In this document: in pieces, positions 43,484 through 52,866 of the stretch
How positions within the stretch are numbered: position 1 is the first letter of the stretch
Layout of the letters: the number at the start of each line of letters is the position of its first letter
Assembly (NCBI GenBank): GCA_963803495.1
Contig: CAWDMP010000002.1
Location: 248,001-312,000, forward strand
DNA from: Persicitalea sp963803495
Lineage (GTDB): Bacteria > Bacteroidota > Bacteroidia > Cytophagales > Spirosomataceae
Direction: 5' to 3'
Length of the DNA stretch: 64,000 nt
Translations under genes and position numbers: made by a program
Notes under the pieces: generated by a model
What the model saw: only the letters and a program-made list of their open reading frames with translations
The model's database searches: none
Told to the model about the DNA's origin: nothing

Positions 43484-45343
43484 TTACTTGTAGCCCGGAT
43501 TCTGCACCAACTTTTCGTTGCGGTTCTCTTCCTGTCGCGAAATCGGCAGGAAATACAGCTTGTCGTCCCAGGCCCGGTTTTCTTTGCCGGGGTCAATCAG
43601 GAAGGGCGTGTAGGTGTAGTTATAATTCTCTTTGCTGTACTTGTACACCTTCACTTCCTTGCCGGGTTTCAGGGTACCTACGATCTGGATACCGTCGGCT
43701 TTGCGGCCCAGGGTACTGGGGGCGATCATCCAGCGGCGGGCGTCGTGGTAGCGTTGCTCTTCGAACGCCATCTCGATGCGTTTTTCGTTGCGAAAACGCG
43801 CTACCAAGGCCGATCCGGCATCCTTGACGGCGGGCATACCCGCCCGGAAGCGGATTTTGTTAAGCCAGTCGCGGGCTTCGGCTTCATTACCCAGGTTCAG
43901 GTTAGCCTCGATGTAGTGGAACACTGCTTCGGTGTAGCGAAACATGGGCGAAGGAATTTCCTGCCAGGTGTTCTGATCCACGATGGCAGGATTGGGGTCG
44001 ATATACCTACGGAAATAGTAGCCTGTGTAGCTGCCGTTCCAGTCCTCGATGGAACTGTTGCGGGTGTCGAGGCCGAAGTGCGTTACCTTTTTACCTTCGG
44101 CATTGATTACCTCGTAGCGTCCGGTCTGAATTTGGCTAGCGGGATCCTTTGGCAGGTTGGCGTTGGAACGCACCTTCCAGGGAGAACCTTCGTACAAGAC
44201 GGAAGCCTCGAAACGCGGGTCGCGATTGGCGTAAGGATCGGCGGCATGAGCGGGATTCTTCCAGTCAAACTTGGTACCGTCCATCATTTCGTAGTCGTCC
44301 ACAAACGACTGGATGGGCGTATTGCCCGCCCAGTTGTTATAGCCATTTGGGCCATCGTAGAGTCCCCTGCGTCCACCGTTTTCGCGCTTGGCGCTGGTGA
44401 AGTATCGTGCCAGCAGCAGTTCGGTTTGTCCGCCATTGCGAGCCAACGAGACATCCATGTAGTTTGTAGTTCCCTGCGCGGCAGATACGGGTTCGGTCAG
44501 ATTCAGCTTGTATCCCCGATTCAAATCCACGACGGCCTTGGCAGCAGTCCTGGCTTTTTCCCAGCGTTCAACGCGGCTACCACTCAGGTAACCTAATAGT
44601 TCGGGCTTGGCAAAACCAGCGATGACTGTCGACTTTGTTTTGGCCGTGGGAATATCGTGCAAATCACTAGCCGCATAGGTCAGGATGCGTGATTTAATGG
44701 CCAGTGCTGCCGCCTTGGTTGCTCGTCCGTTGGCCAGCTTCTTGCCATCAAGCAGCGTGGCTGCCGCATCGAGGTCTTTTACGATGAAGTCCACCGTTTC
44801 GGCCCAAGTGTTGCGAGCCGCCAGATAATCATCTTCTCCCAGGCTGTAGGTGCGGTCGATTATCGGTACTCCTCCATAATAGCGAGCCAACTGATGATAG
44901 TAGTAAGCACGCAGAAATGTAGCCTCACCCTTCAATCGATCCACGATACCGCCCGTGTTCTCAAACTTCGGATCAGCTAAGTTTTCAAGGGCTAAGTTGG
45001 CCGCCCGGATGCGGGAGTACATATTGTCCCAGCGAAGGGTGCCGTTCACCCAGCCGATATCGGCGGGATTGGAGCGGCCCTCGGTAATCGTCGTTATGCC
45101 GGTTCCCGGGTGAGTGTACAAGGCTTCATCGGTTAGGGAAGCGAGCATTTGCTGGTCGAAAGTACCGTTGCCAAAACCCGCGTAGATTTCCGTTACGAAG
45201 GCTTCCGCCAGTGCGGCGTCGGACCAAACGTTCTCGGCCGATAGCTCATTGAGCGGTGATGTATTGACAAAGTCGTCGTTGCAACTGCTAAACGTTACCG
45301 TAGCAGCCACAAACGCCAGTGCCATAAATTTAAATTTTTTCAT
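43484..45343 (-). CDS. SusD/RagB-family lipoprotein (pair 2)
   Basis: A 619-residue outer-membrane lipoprotein. The lipoprotein signal (MKKFKFMALAFVAATVTFSS, Cys21) is followed by the SusD helical TPR-like core: LSAENVWSDAALAEAFV near residue 38, RLKGEATFLRAYYYHQLARY near 145, and YGGVPII nearby. The C-terminal part has ARDWLNKIRFRAGMP near 500 and FEEQRYHDARRW near 535, all typical of SusD. The length is at the long end of the family. It binds the ligand for the SusC barrel encoded 18 bases upstream. Glycan is the common ligand class but is not proved here. Confidence 0.92.
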   Translation of the reverse strand: MKKFKFMALAFVAATVTFSSCNDDFVNTSPLNELSAENVWSDAALAEAFVTEIYAGFGNGTFDQQMLASLTDEALYTHPGTGITTITEGRSNPADIGWVNGTLRWDNMYSRIRAANLALENLADPKFENTGGIVDRLKGEATFLRAYYYHQLARYYGGVPIIDRTYSLGEDDYLAARNTWAETVDFIVKDLDAAATLLDGKKLANGRATKAAALAIKSRILTYAASDLHDIPTAKTKSTVIAGFAKPELLGYLSGSRVERWEKARTAAKAVVDLNRGYKLNLTEPVSAAQGTTNYMDVSLARNGGQTELLLARYFTSAKRENGGRRGLYDGPNGYNNWAGNTPIQSFVDDYEMMDGTKFDWKNPAHAADPYANRDPRFEASVLYEGSPWKVRSNANLPKDPASQIQTGRYEVINAEGKKVTHFGLDTRNSSIEDWNGSYTGYYFRRYIDPNPAIVDQNTWQEIPSPMFRYTEAVFHYIEANLNLGNEAEARDWLNKIRFRAGMPAVKDAGSALVARFRNEKRIEMAFEEQRYHDARRWMIAPSTLGRKADGIQIVGTLKPGKEVKVYKYSKENYNYTYTPFLIDPGKENRAWDDKLYFLPISRQEENRNEKLVQNPGYK

Positions 45344-45361
45344 GATATATCAGATTTTGAG

Positions 45362-48300
45362 TTAAAAAGTAGCGGTAAGACCGAAGTTAACCACTTTCTG
45401 CTGCGGATAGTACCGGCCCAGGGAGTTATCGGCCTCGGGATCGAACGAAGTCATCTTGGTAAAGGTGGCCAGGTTCAGGCCGTTGAAATACACCCGGAAG
45501 TTGCCCAGACCTACTTTGCTGATGATGTTGGCAGGAAGCGAGTAGCCGATCTCCAGGTTCTTCAGGCGGATATAGTCCGTGCTGCGCAGCCAATAGTCGT
45601 TGCCATTGGAAAAATACTGATCGCTCCGGTTGGCAATGCGGGGATGCACGCTGCTCGGATTGTCGATCGTCCAGCGGTTCTCGGCGATCTCCGTCAGGAA
45701 GTTGCCGATGTTACCCGACTCGCCCGCGCTGATGTACTGCTTCGCGCCGGCCGCTCCCTGGAATAGGATCGTCAGGTCGAAGTTTTTGTATTGCGCGCCC
45801 AGGTTGATGCCTCCCTGAAACAAAGGCAGGTTGGTGTTGTCCAGACGTACCCTATCGTCGGCGGTGATTCTGCCGTCGTTGTTGTAGTCGACGTACTTCA
45901 TGTCGCCGGGACGAAGGGTTTTAACGATGGCCGAATAATCCAATGTGTTTGCGTCGATTGCTGCCTGATCCTTGAACACGCCATCGTACTTGTAGGTCAC
46001 GTAAGTGTTGATCGGCTTGCCGGTCGAACGCTGCCACTCGGGTGCGCCGGGTGCCTCATCCCAGAAAACGATTTCGTTTTGGGCGTAGCCTCCGTTCACA
46101 CTCACATTGTACTTGAAATCCTTGATTTGGTTCCGGTAGCCGATGTTGAACTCCCAGCCTCTGTTTTTTACCTCCCCGATATTTTCGGCGGGTAGGTTCA
46201 AGCCGGTACTTTCGGGAACCGAAGCATTTTTGAACCATAAGATGTTGGTCCGGTGGTTGGAGAAAACGTCAAACTCAAAGGTCACCTTGCCGTTGAACAG
46301 TTGACCTTCCAGGCCCAAATTCGAGTTGGTGGCTACCTCCCAGGTAATATTAGGGTTGGGAAGGCGGGCTTCGGTAAGCGTCTTCACCTCGTTGCCGTCA
46401 ATGACGTAGCTGCGGAATCCGTAGGTAGACAAGTACTGGTATCTGGCTTCGGTTTGGGTACCGGGCAGGTATACCTGATCGTTACCCAATTGCCCGATCG
46501 AACCGCGCACTTTCAGGAAGTTGACCACCGGTATGTTGTTTTTCCAGAAACCTTCCTCCGAAATTACCCAGCCCAGCATAATACCGGGAAAAAATCCGTA
46601 GCGGGTTTCCTTAGGGAAAATGTCGGAGCCATCGTAGCGCCACAGGAACTCGGCCAGGTACTTCTCCTTGAAGTTGTAGCCTACCCGACCGAAGTAGTTG
46701 ATCCGGGCGGTCTCGAAGGCACCCCCGTTGTTGTCTTTCTGCGCATCGCCCCCGGCAAACAACTCGTCGAGTGCGGGTGACAGGAAGAACCGGCGATAAG
46801 CACCGAAGTTTTCGCCTTTGATCGTCTCACGGTTGGTACCCGCCAAAAGGTTGAGCGTATGGTTGCCAATGACTTTGTCGTAGGTAAGCACACTACCTAA
46901 CAATATGTTGGTTTGATTGGCTGTACCCAGCGACAATTGCGGCTCGGAAGGGCCGCGCTTGCTGGGTACCAATACGGGCGTGACGCCATCGGCCTCAAAA
47001 CCATTGCCGCGCTGGTAGAGCGTCCAGGGAATGTTCCAGAATTTGGTGTTGGTAGCCCGGTTGTCGATGGCCGCGGTACCCGTGAATTTCAAACCATCCA
47101 CGCCGGGAATTCTGATCTCCAGCGAGCCGTTGGTCTGTACGTAGTTGCGGGTATCGCGGTCGTAACCACTCAGGTCGGTCGTAATAACGACGGGATTTTC
47201 GCCGTTTTCGATGTCGGGTCCGGGACGTCCATCGGGCCAGTAGGCGGGCTCCTGGGGCTTGCCACGTTGCAACATGCGGAAAATCGTGTTGGGGCTTTTT
47301 GTCGGGTTGGCCCTGGCTTCTTGCCGACCCAACATACCCAGATTCACCTTGACGTACTTGTTGATGGTAGCATCGAGGTTGATCCGCAGGTCATACTGCT
47401 TGTAGCCCGTGGCGGAGTTGATGTAGTAGCCGTCCTGATTCTGGTATCCTAGCGAAGCCAGGTACTTCAGGTTTTCGCTACCACCGGTAAGCTGCACATT
47501 GTGCCTGACTTGCGGTGAATTCCTTTTCAGCGTGGCGTCGTACCAGTTGGTATTGGGGTGGCCCCAGGGATCGGAGCCGTCGCGGTACTTTTGTATGTCT
47601 TCGGGCGTGAAAGGGGCTTTCCGCACTTTGCCATCGGGCCGGGTGTAGCTGCCCGTCGTTTTGTAGGCCTCGTTGGCGGCGGCCCACTCCGATACGGGCA
47701 ACTCGTAGATGTTCAAGTCGTTCAACATGCCGGTGTAGGTCGCGGCATCAGCCGTGGTAGGTAGTACCGTCGGATTGGCAAAGCCCTGATTGAACGAGTA
47801 AGACAAGGTAGGCTTGCCTGTTTTGCCCCGCTTAGTGGTGATCAGGATAACGCCGTTGGCCGCACGAGAACCATAAATGGCGGCGGCGGCATCTTTCAAG
47901 ACGGAAATACTCTCGATGTCATTGGGGTTGATCCGATCAAGTCCGCCTTCCCGGTTAGGAATACCGTCGACCACGATTAGGGCGCTGTTGTTACCCAGCG
48001 TGTTGGCACCCCGAATACGGATGGTAGCGCCATCGGCACCCGGTTGGCCGCTTCGGTTCACGACCGTCACCCCCGGCAGGCGGCCGGCCAGAGAATTGGC
48101 GAGGTTTACCGCGGGTGATTTCACCAGCTCGTCGCCCTTGACGGAAACGACCGAACCCGTTACGGTTTCTTTTTTCTGAACGCCGTATCCTACGACGACC
48201 ACTTCGGAAAGCGATTTTGTGTCGGTGGCGAGTGAAATGTCAAGTTTAGAGCGGCTGTTGAGGGGTATCTCCTGGCTCACGAAGCCAATCGAGGAGAAAA

Positions 48301-48544
48301 TCAGCGTGACACCGCCATTGGGTACATTGACCAGGTAGGTACCGTCGGCGTCGGTGGTGGTGCCGGTCGTGGTGGACTTGACGAGTATGTTGACGCCGGG
48401 AATGCCCGCTCCGGCCTCATCGACCACCTTGCCGATGACGGCTAGGCCCTGGGCCGATGCACCGAGCGCGGTCATTACCATCAAGGCCAAAGTGAGTAGA
48501 CACCATCGCCTTGTGGATAATATCAAATGGGTATTGAATTTCAT
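45362..48544 (-). CDS. SusC/RagA-family TonB-dependent transporter (pair 2)
   Basis: A 1060-residue TonB-dependent transporter. It has a signal peptide ending GASAQG (about residue 32), a carboxypeptidase-like regulatory domain with VVDEAGAGIPGVNILVKST and LIFSSIGFVSQEIPL, a TonB-box-like LSEVVVVGYG near residue 112, the plug with RIRGANTLGNNSALIVVDG and YGSRAANGVILITTKRGK, and the barrel ending VVNFGLTATF. It imports whatever its SusD partner binds. The SusD gene follows by 18 bases and the ASPIC/UnbV gene further down, all on one strand, so the three may form one nutrient-uptake unit. Confidence 0.93.
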   Translation of the reverse strand: MKFNTHLILSTRRWCLLTLALMVMTALGASAQGLAVIGKVVDEAGAGIPGVNILVKSTTTGTTTDADGTYLVNVPNGGVTLIFSSIGFVSQEIPLNSRSKLDISLATDTKSLSEVVVVGYGVQKKETVTGSVVSVKGDELVKSPAVNLANSLAGRLPGVTVVNRSGQPGADGATIRIRGANTLGNNSALIVVDGIPNREGGLDRINPNDIESISVLKDAAAAIYGSRAANGVILITTKRGKTGKPTLSYSFNQGFANPTVLPTTADAATYTGMLNDLNIYELPVSEWAAANEAYKTTGSYTRPDGKVRKAPFTPEDIQKYRDGSDPWGHPNTNWYDATLKRNSPQVRHNVQLTGGSENLKYLASLGYQNQDGYYINSATGYKQYDLRINLDATINKYVKVNLGMLGRQEARANPTKSPNTIFRMLQRGKPQEPAYWPDGRPGPDIENGENPVVITTDLSGYDRDTRNYVQTNGSLEIRIPGVDGLKFTGTAAIDNRATNTKFWNIPWTLYQRGNGFEADGVTPVLVPSKRGPSEPQLSLGTANQTNILLGSVLTYDKVIGNHTLNLLAGTNRETIKGENFGAYRRFFLSPALDELFAGGDAQKDNNGGAFETARINYFGRVGYNFKEKYLAEFLWRYDGSDIFPKETRYGFFPGIMLGWVISEEGFWKNNIPVVNFLKVRGSIGQLGNDQVYLPGTQTEARYQYLSTYGFRSYVIDGNEVKTLTEARLPNPNITWEVATNSNLGLEGQLFNGKVTFEFDVFSNHRTNILWFKNASVPESTGLNLPAENIGEVKNRGWEFNIGYRNQIKDFKYNVSVNGGYAQNEIVFWDEAPGAPEWQRSTGKPINTYVTYKYDGVFKDQAAIDANTLDYSAIVKTLRPGDMKYVDYNNDGRITADDRVRLDNTNLPLFQGGINLGAQYKNFDLTILFQGAAGAKQYISAGESGNIGNFLTEIAENRWTIDNPSSVHPRIANRSDQYFSNGNDYWLRSTDYIRLKNLEIGYSLPANIISKVGLGNFRVYFNGLNLATFTKMTSFDPEADNSLGRYYPQQKVVNFGLTATF

Positions 48545-49234
48545 AATAACAGGGGTTAGTAATGATACTTTATCAGGAATCTCTTGCTTGAAAAATTTAC
48601 CACGTGTATCTGCGGTAGCTCACGTTAGCGTCGGACCGTTCCCCATAGGCGTTATTATTTAATAGAATGGATACAACAAGCTTATTTATCCCAAAAGGAA
48701 ATGAGCCCGTCGTTTATACTATCCATCAAATGTTTTTATTAAAAAATATTATAGTACAACCGTCAACAGGTACTCACGATGGTGAGTACCTGGTTTTGCT
48801 ATTTGTGAATCAACTGGTTAAAGTAGATATTCAAGCTAGACAGCCTTGCAAGTTGTTTCCGGTGACCCAAATGGGGAGCGATTTGGAGCTACGGGTCAGG
48901 GGGCGAAAAGATGTATTGGTAACGTCGATTAGTCGGACCGCGTCGAAGAGGGTTTTGTTCTGCTCGATCAAGGGGAAGGTAACATGATACATTTCGGTGA
49001 CGATCTCGGGCTTGACCTCGTGGCTGCCGCTCGCGCAAAGTATTTCTGCTCTATCTATACAAAAATCCAGGCTATCGGTGAAAAACAGCCATGCTATTAC
49101 CTATTTGGCAAGCATTTGGTTTCTTGCAAGATAGAGCTGTTTTTTTTGATCAGTGTCAGTCTGAGCGGAGTCGAAGACCATCCCATACTGGAGGTCTTCG
49201 ACTCCGCTCAGACTGACATAGCTCTCCAATCAAA
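48545..49234. other. 690-base region without a convincing gene; possible remnant
   Basis: Two overlapping open frames on the plus strand (48667-48987 and 48984-49484) and one on the minus strand (48831 to about 49100, with HVTFPLIEQNKTLF and AVRLIDVTN) cross this stretch. None has a recognisable domain or good start, and the two strands compete. It may hold a decayed gene plus the promoter of SusC pair 2. The right end carries a 25-bp inverted repeat. Confidence 0.4.
49155..49217. repeat. Perfect 25-bp inverted repeat containing CTGAGCGGAGTCGAAG
   Basis: Bases 49155-49179 pair exactly with 49193-49217 around a 13-base loop; one A-T pair extends the stem. It begins 18 bases past the stop of the DUF2231 gene. 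There is no T run on either side, so it looks more like an RNA-protecting hairpin or dispersed element than a classic terminator. The core sequence is one I have seen repeatedly in intergenic hairpins of this phylum. Confidence 0.75.
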
Positions 49235-50743
49235 CTACTTTTTCTCTTTCAAAGCTACTTGCACCGAATCCGCCTTGCCAGCCTGCAAAAACGCCGCGAC
49301 GGCGGCTTCGTCCAGGCCCGTGACGATGTTGAGTTCGGGCCGGGCTTTGCGTAGTTGGGCGATCCCGGCGTCCGTTACCGCCGATTTCCAGACGTACACG
49401 TTCTTGATGGATTTCAATTTTGCCAGGTTTTGCAGTCCGGCATCCGTAACTTGGGTACCAATCAGGTTGAGGTACTCGAGGTAGGGCAGCTCCTTTAACT
49501 TATTCAGTCCGGCGTCGCCGATGGTGGTGTACTCGAGGTGGAGTTTGTTTAGGTTCTTGAGCTTGGCAATTTCGGGCATTGCGGCGTCGGTAATCTGCGT
49601 GTTGCCCAGCTTGAGCCAGACGATCTGCTGCGCCAGGGGCGTGAGCAGCGCTACCTTCGCATCCGAAAACTCCTTGGCATTCACCGCGCTCACTTCCAGC
49701 AGATTTTGCTCGCTGGCCACGGGATTGACCAACAATCGGACGGACTCGAGCGAGGCCAGTACCTTCTCGTCGGCGGCGGGTACTTTAAGGCTCAGCACCG
49801 GCGAGCCGGTGGCGTTGTACTCCGTTTCGCCCGCTTCGGGGGCTTCGCTCAGCGAGGCCAGGGCGGGCTTGATCTTGTCGTCGGCTTTCAGTTCGGCTAC
49901 CTTTTTGTCGACCGGCGCGCCCTGATCGATCCACCAGGCGAGCAGGGCAATCTGGTTGTCCGACAGCTGCGGTTTCCCTTTGGGCGGCATGTGGTCGTCG
50001 TCTTCGAGGGGCAGCAGGCAGCGCTTGAGCATCTCGCTGTCCACACTCTTGCCCGCCACAAATACCGGCCCGTCCTCGCCGCCCTTGGTCAGGTAGGCAA
50101 AGCTATCCATGCGCAGGTTGCCCTTTTGCTTGGTGGCGTTGTGGCACTGCACGCAGTGAACGCTCAGCATGGGCTGCACGATGTCCTGGTACACGATGGC
50201 CTCGGGAACATTGGCAATCGGCTTGATTTCGGTCAATTCTTCGCGGCGGGGCTCCATCCCGGCCAGGGCGCGGAAGGGCTCGGGCGTGTAGGCGGTCAGG
50301 TACCCTTCACCGTGGGTGAGGCTGCCACCGTGGTGCCCGGCCACCATCGTCAGGACGGTAGCCACACCCAACGCGGGCAGGTACACGAGCCGGCTCACGG
50401 GAAGTTTTTTATTGATGAAATCAGACTTGACGGCCCAGGCTACCCACGCGAAAGCCGCCACGCCGATGCCCTGCCACATGTGTTCGTCGAGAATGTCTTC
50501 GTCGTACCCGCCCCCCAGCGAAAGCAAGTACCCGGCTCCACAGGCGAACGTCGCGCTGATAGCCGATACCAGCATAATGAGCGTGACGGTATCATCGGCG
50601 ATGGTAAGCTTTCCCAATCGCTTGCCGATGACCAACAAGGCCGCTAAGAACAGGAAGCCAATGGGCAGGTGTACCAATATGGGATGAAACCGGCCAAAAA
50701 AAATGGCCCAGTCGGAAACTTGCAGGAGAAGGATAGAAAGCAT
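49235..50743 (-). CDS. DUF2231 membrane protein fused to cytochrome c and leucine-rich repeats
   Basis: A 502-residue membrane protein. The N-terminal 150 residues hold four transmembrane helices of DUF2231 type, with HPILVHLPIGFLFLAALLV. Next comes a planctomycete-type cytochrome c domain with the haem motif CVQCH near residue 197 and the distal Met region DDDHMPPKGKP near 250, then about 100 residues of linker. The C-terminal part is a short leucine-rich repeat region (about 380-470), with ITDAAMPEIAKLKNLNKLHL and LKELPYLEYLNLIGTQVTDA. It probably passes electrons at the membrane. It is the last gene of the DUF1549/DUF1501 module, eight bases after the glycoside-hydrolase-like gene. Confidence 0.85.
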   Translation of the reverse strand: MLSILLLQVSDWAIFFGRFHPILVHLPIGFLFLAALLVIGKRLGKLTIADDTVTLIMLVSAISATFACGAGYLLSLGGGYDEDILDEHMWQGIGVAAFAWVAWAVKSDFINKKLPVSRLVYLPALGVATVLTMVAGHHGGSLTHGEGYLTAYTPEPFRALAGMEPRREELTEIKPIANVPEAIVYQDIVQPMLSVHCVQCHNATKQKGNLRMDSFAYLTKGGEDGPVFVAGKSVDSEMLKRCLLPLEDDDHMPPKGKPQLSDNQIALLAWWIDQGAPVDKKVAELKADDKIKPALASLSEAPEAGETEYNATGSPVLSLKVPAADEKVLASLESVRLLVNPVASEQNLLEVSAVNAKEFSDAKVALLTPLAQQIVWLKLGNTQITDAAMPEIAKLKNLNKLHLEYTTIGDAGLNKLKELPYLEYLNLIGTQVTDAGLQNLAKLKSIKNVYVWKSAVTDAGIAQLRKARPELNIVTGLDEAAVAAFLQAGKADSVQVALKEKK

Positions 50744-50751
50744 GAAAAGCG

Positions 50752-52758
50752 TTAGTCGATCTCGATAATCGAGTGAATGTCCAGTTTTTGCAAAGTAAAG
50801 TCGATTTGGCCGCTCTTGTACTCATAGGGTAGCGAAGTGCCTTCGGGTTGGAGCGTAACCTTGCCGGGACGCCGGGGGTACTTTACGCTCACTTTTAGCG
50901 GGCCGAGCGAAGGGATTTCGTCGAACGCTGCCACGGACTTATGCGGTCCGGCAACATTGAGCAGGTTCACCATCAGTATGTCATCCTTACGGTTGACGGC
51001 TACGTGCACATACTGAGAACCCGCTACTTTTACCATCGGCTCGTAGATTTTATCTATCAATTCCCTCACAAATCGACGGGCCGTGTGCGACTCATCGGTT
51101 ATGTACAATTCACCCAAGCCCACATACACGGCGGCTATTTGGCCCTTTCCGAAGCGGGCAATGGAGGCCGCCGGACCAAGGGGGAAACGTAGCTCACGAC
51201 GGCTGTATGTCCCCCCAAATACCTGAGTGCCCGGATGAGGAGTGAACGCCTGGTAATCGGTAGCGGCCGCCGTCACCCGCCCCGACGAACCGAAGTTGAT
51301 GTTTCCTGAATGCACCTCTCCCAAGCTGACGCCCAGCGCAGGGGAGAAATTAGCGATGGCTTTCGGGCCAATAACCAACAGGGTGCCGCCATTCTCAGCG
51401 TAGTCGAGAAGTTCCTGATTTTCGGCTTCGGTAAGCACCTCCCATTCGGGTACCACGATCATTGGATACCGGTCCATTCGACCCGTGATGTTGTGGGTCA
51501 TGCGTATTTCGGTCGAGAGCTGGTTATCGAGCAATAGTCGCAGTATCCCTTTCAAAGGACGATGGCTACTGTTTGATTGGTACACGGCACCGGTTACGTG
51601 TTGGAGTCCGGCGGTAGAGTAATAAAGCGCCACCTGCGGGACGGGTGTGGCCTGATAGCAGTAGGGCTGCCGGGCGCGGCAAAAATCGGCAACCTCCCCC
51701 ATCGTCTCGAACGCCCAAACGGGCAGCGAAGCGTCGCGCTCCTGCTGCCAGTACGACTGAAACCCACCGCCCAGTGCCAGTACCTGCGCGGCTTCCTGGG
51801 ATAATTGTACTGCCGATTTAGACGTCTTGGTCGTCTGCCAATTGCCGCCGAAGCTCCACGCCATCAGGTCCCAGGGCTTCCCCTGCGGCGCAATGCAGCG
51901 GGCTTCGTAAGCGCCACTGGTTACGCTGTTACCTGCCGAAAAATCGCCCGAAATGAAGTCGATCGGTACGTCCACCGGCTCGGGCATGAAGGACGAGAAG
52001 GCCCAGTTGCTGGCCACCTCGAAATCGGGATTGTAGGCGTGCAGGGCGTTGGCGTAGCGCGCGATGTAGTCCCGAAATTTTTGGCGGGTGAATTCCAACA
52101 AGTCGTCGAAATGCGGATCGCTTTTCTTTTTAGGAATAGTGGTAATCCCAGTTTTTGCCCGGAATTCGGCCAGGGCGTCGGGGCGGTAGTCGGGCTTGAC
52201 GGCCCAGCTGTCGCCATCGATCCAGACGCCATCCACGCCGTAGTCGCTGATTTCTTTTAACTGCGGAATAAGCAGACTATCGGAATACGCGCTCCAAAAC
52301 GATATTTTCTGTGGGTCGGGCTTGCCATCGGCGTCGATCCGTGCCCAGTGCGGGTGAAGCGCTACCGCCCGATCGTCCCACACGCCCGAGTGGTGCACAT
52401 AGAGGGCCACACCATGCGCCTTAGTGACTTTCCTGAAAAGCTTCAGCGGGTCTTTGGCAAAGCTTCCGGCGGAATTACCCACTTGCGTCGGGTAGCTCGT
52501 TACGCCGGAGTGGCCCTTGCTGTCTATCTGTATAAAATCGGGCTTTACGCGCGTCAGCAGGCTATCCACCATGCCCTCGGTAAGGGAGCGGCCAATGAGC
52601 GTGTCTTTCATGCCCGCATGAAAATCAAAGTGCAGGCCAAGGGCCGCACTGGCCCGGCGCGGCGGTTCTTTTTGGGCCAGGGTGGTTTTTGAGAAAAGAA
52701 AAAGCGCGAGTACTACCGGAAGTACTTGCGCTGAGGTTTTTAGGTCACAGAGTTTCAT
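50752..52758 (-). CDS. Secreted glycoside-hydrolase-like TIM-barrel protein
   Basis: A 668-residue secreted protein starting at ATG 52758; the signal peptide ends TTLAQ. The N-terminal 350 residues look like a TIM barrel of the GH29-like or beta-galactosidase-like kind, with VKPDFIQIDSKGHSG near 75, ALYVHHSGVWDD near 125, and DGVWIDGDSWAVKPDY near 185, where an acidic residue could be the nucleophile. A class I glutamine amidotransferase-like region follows near 440 (MIVVPEWEVLTEAENQELLD), then a beta-rich C-terminus. Substrate and catalytic residues cannot be fixed. It lies between the DUF1501 and DUF2231-cytochrome genes. Confidence 0.6.
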   Translation of the reverse strand: MKLCDLKTSAQVLPVVLALFLFSKTTLAQKEPPRRASAALGLHFDFHAGMKDTLIGRSLTEGMVDSLLTRVKPDFIQIDSKGHSGVTSYPTQVGNSAGSFAKDPLKLFRKVTKAHGVALYVHHSGVWDDRAVALHPHWARIDADGKPDPQKISFWSAYSDSLLIPQLKEISDYGVDGVWIDGDSWAVKPDYRPDALAEFRAKTGITTIPKKKSDPHFDDLLEFTRQKFRDYIARYANALHAYNPDFEVASNWAFSSFMPEPVDVPIDFISGDFSAGNSVTSGAYEARCIAPQGKPWDLMAWSFGGNWQTTKTSKSAVQLSQEAAQVLALGGGFQSYWQQERDASLPVWAFETMGEVADFCRARQPYCYQATPVPQVALYYSTAGLQHVTGAVYQSNSSHRPLKGILRLLLDNQLSTEIRMTHNITGRMDRYPMIVVPEWEVLTEAENQELLDYAENGGTLLVIGPKAIANFSPALGVSLGEVHSGNINFGSSGRVTAAATDYQAFTPHPGTQVFGGTYSRRELRFPLGPAASIARFGKGQIAAVYVGLGELYITDESHTARRFVRELIDKIYEPMVKVAGSQYVHVAVNRKDDILMVNLLNVAGPHKSVAAFDEIPSLGPLKVSVKYPRRPGKVTLQPEGTSLPYEYKSGQIDFTLQKLDIHSIIEID

Positions 52759-52800
52759 AGAGTAGGGCAAAGGTCCAATGCGACAGAGCGAAATTCGCGC

Positions 52801-52865
52801 TATCCAGTGTTCAGTTTCCAACGTCCAACATCAAACGTCCAAAATCCAGAGTCCAATGTCCAACC
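52801..52865. repeat. GTCCAAN heptamer array
   Basis: About seven degenerate 7-base units of the form CGTCCAA/ATCCAGA fill the gap between the glycoside-hydrolase-like and DUF1501 genes. The type matches 10340-10428. Confidence 0.55.
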
Positions 52866-52866
52866 A

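Noticed and set aside
48667..49484. Two plus-strand open frames of 106 and 166 codons
   Set aside because: The second runs through the 25-bp inverted repeat and into the end of the DUF2231 gene; neither has a recognisable domain.
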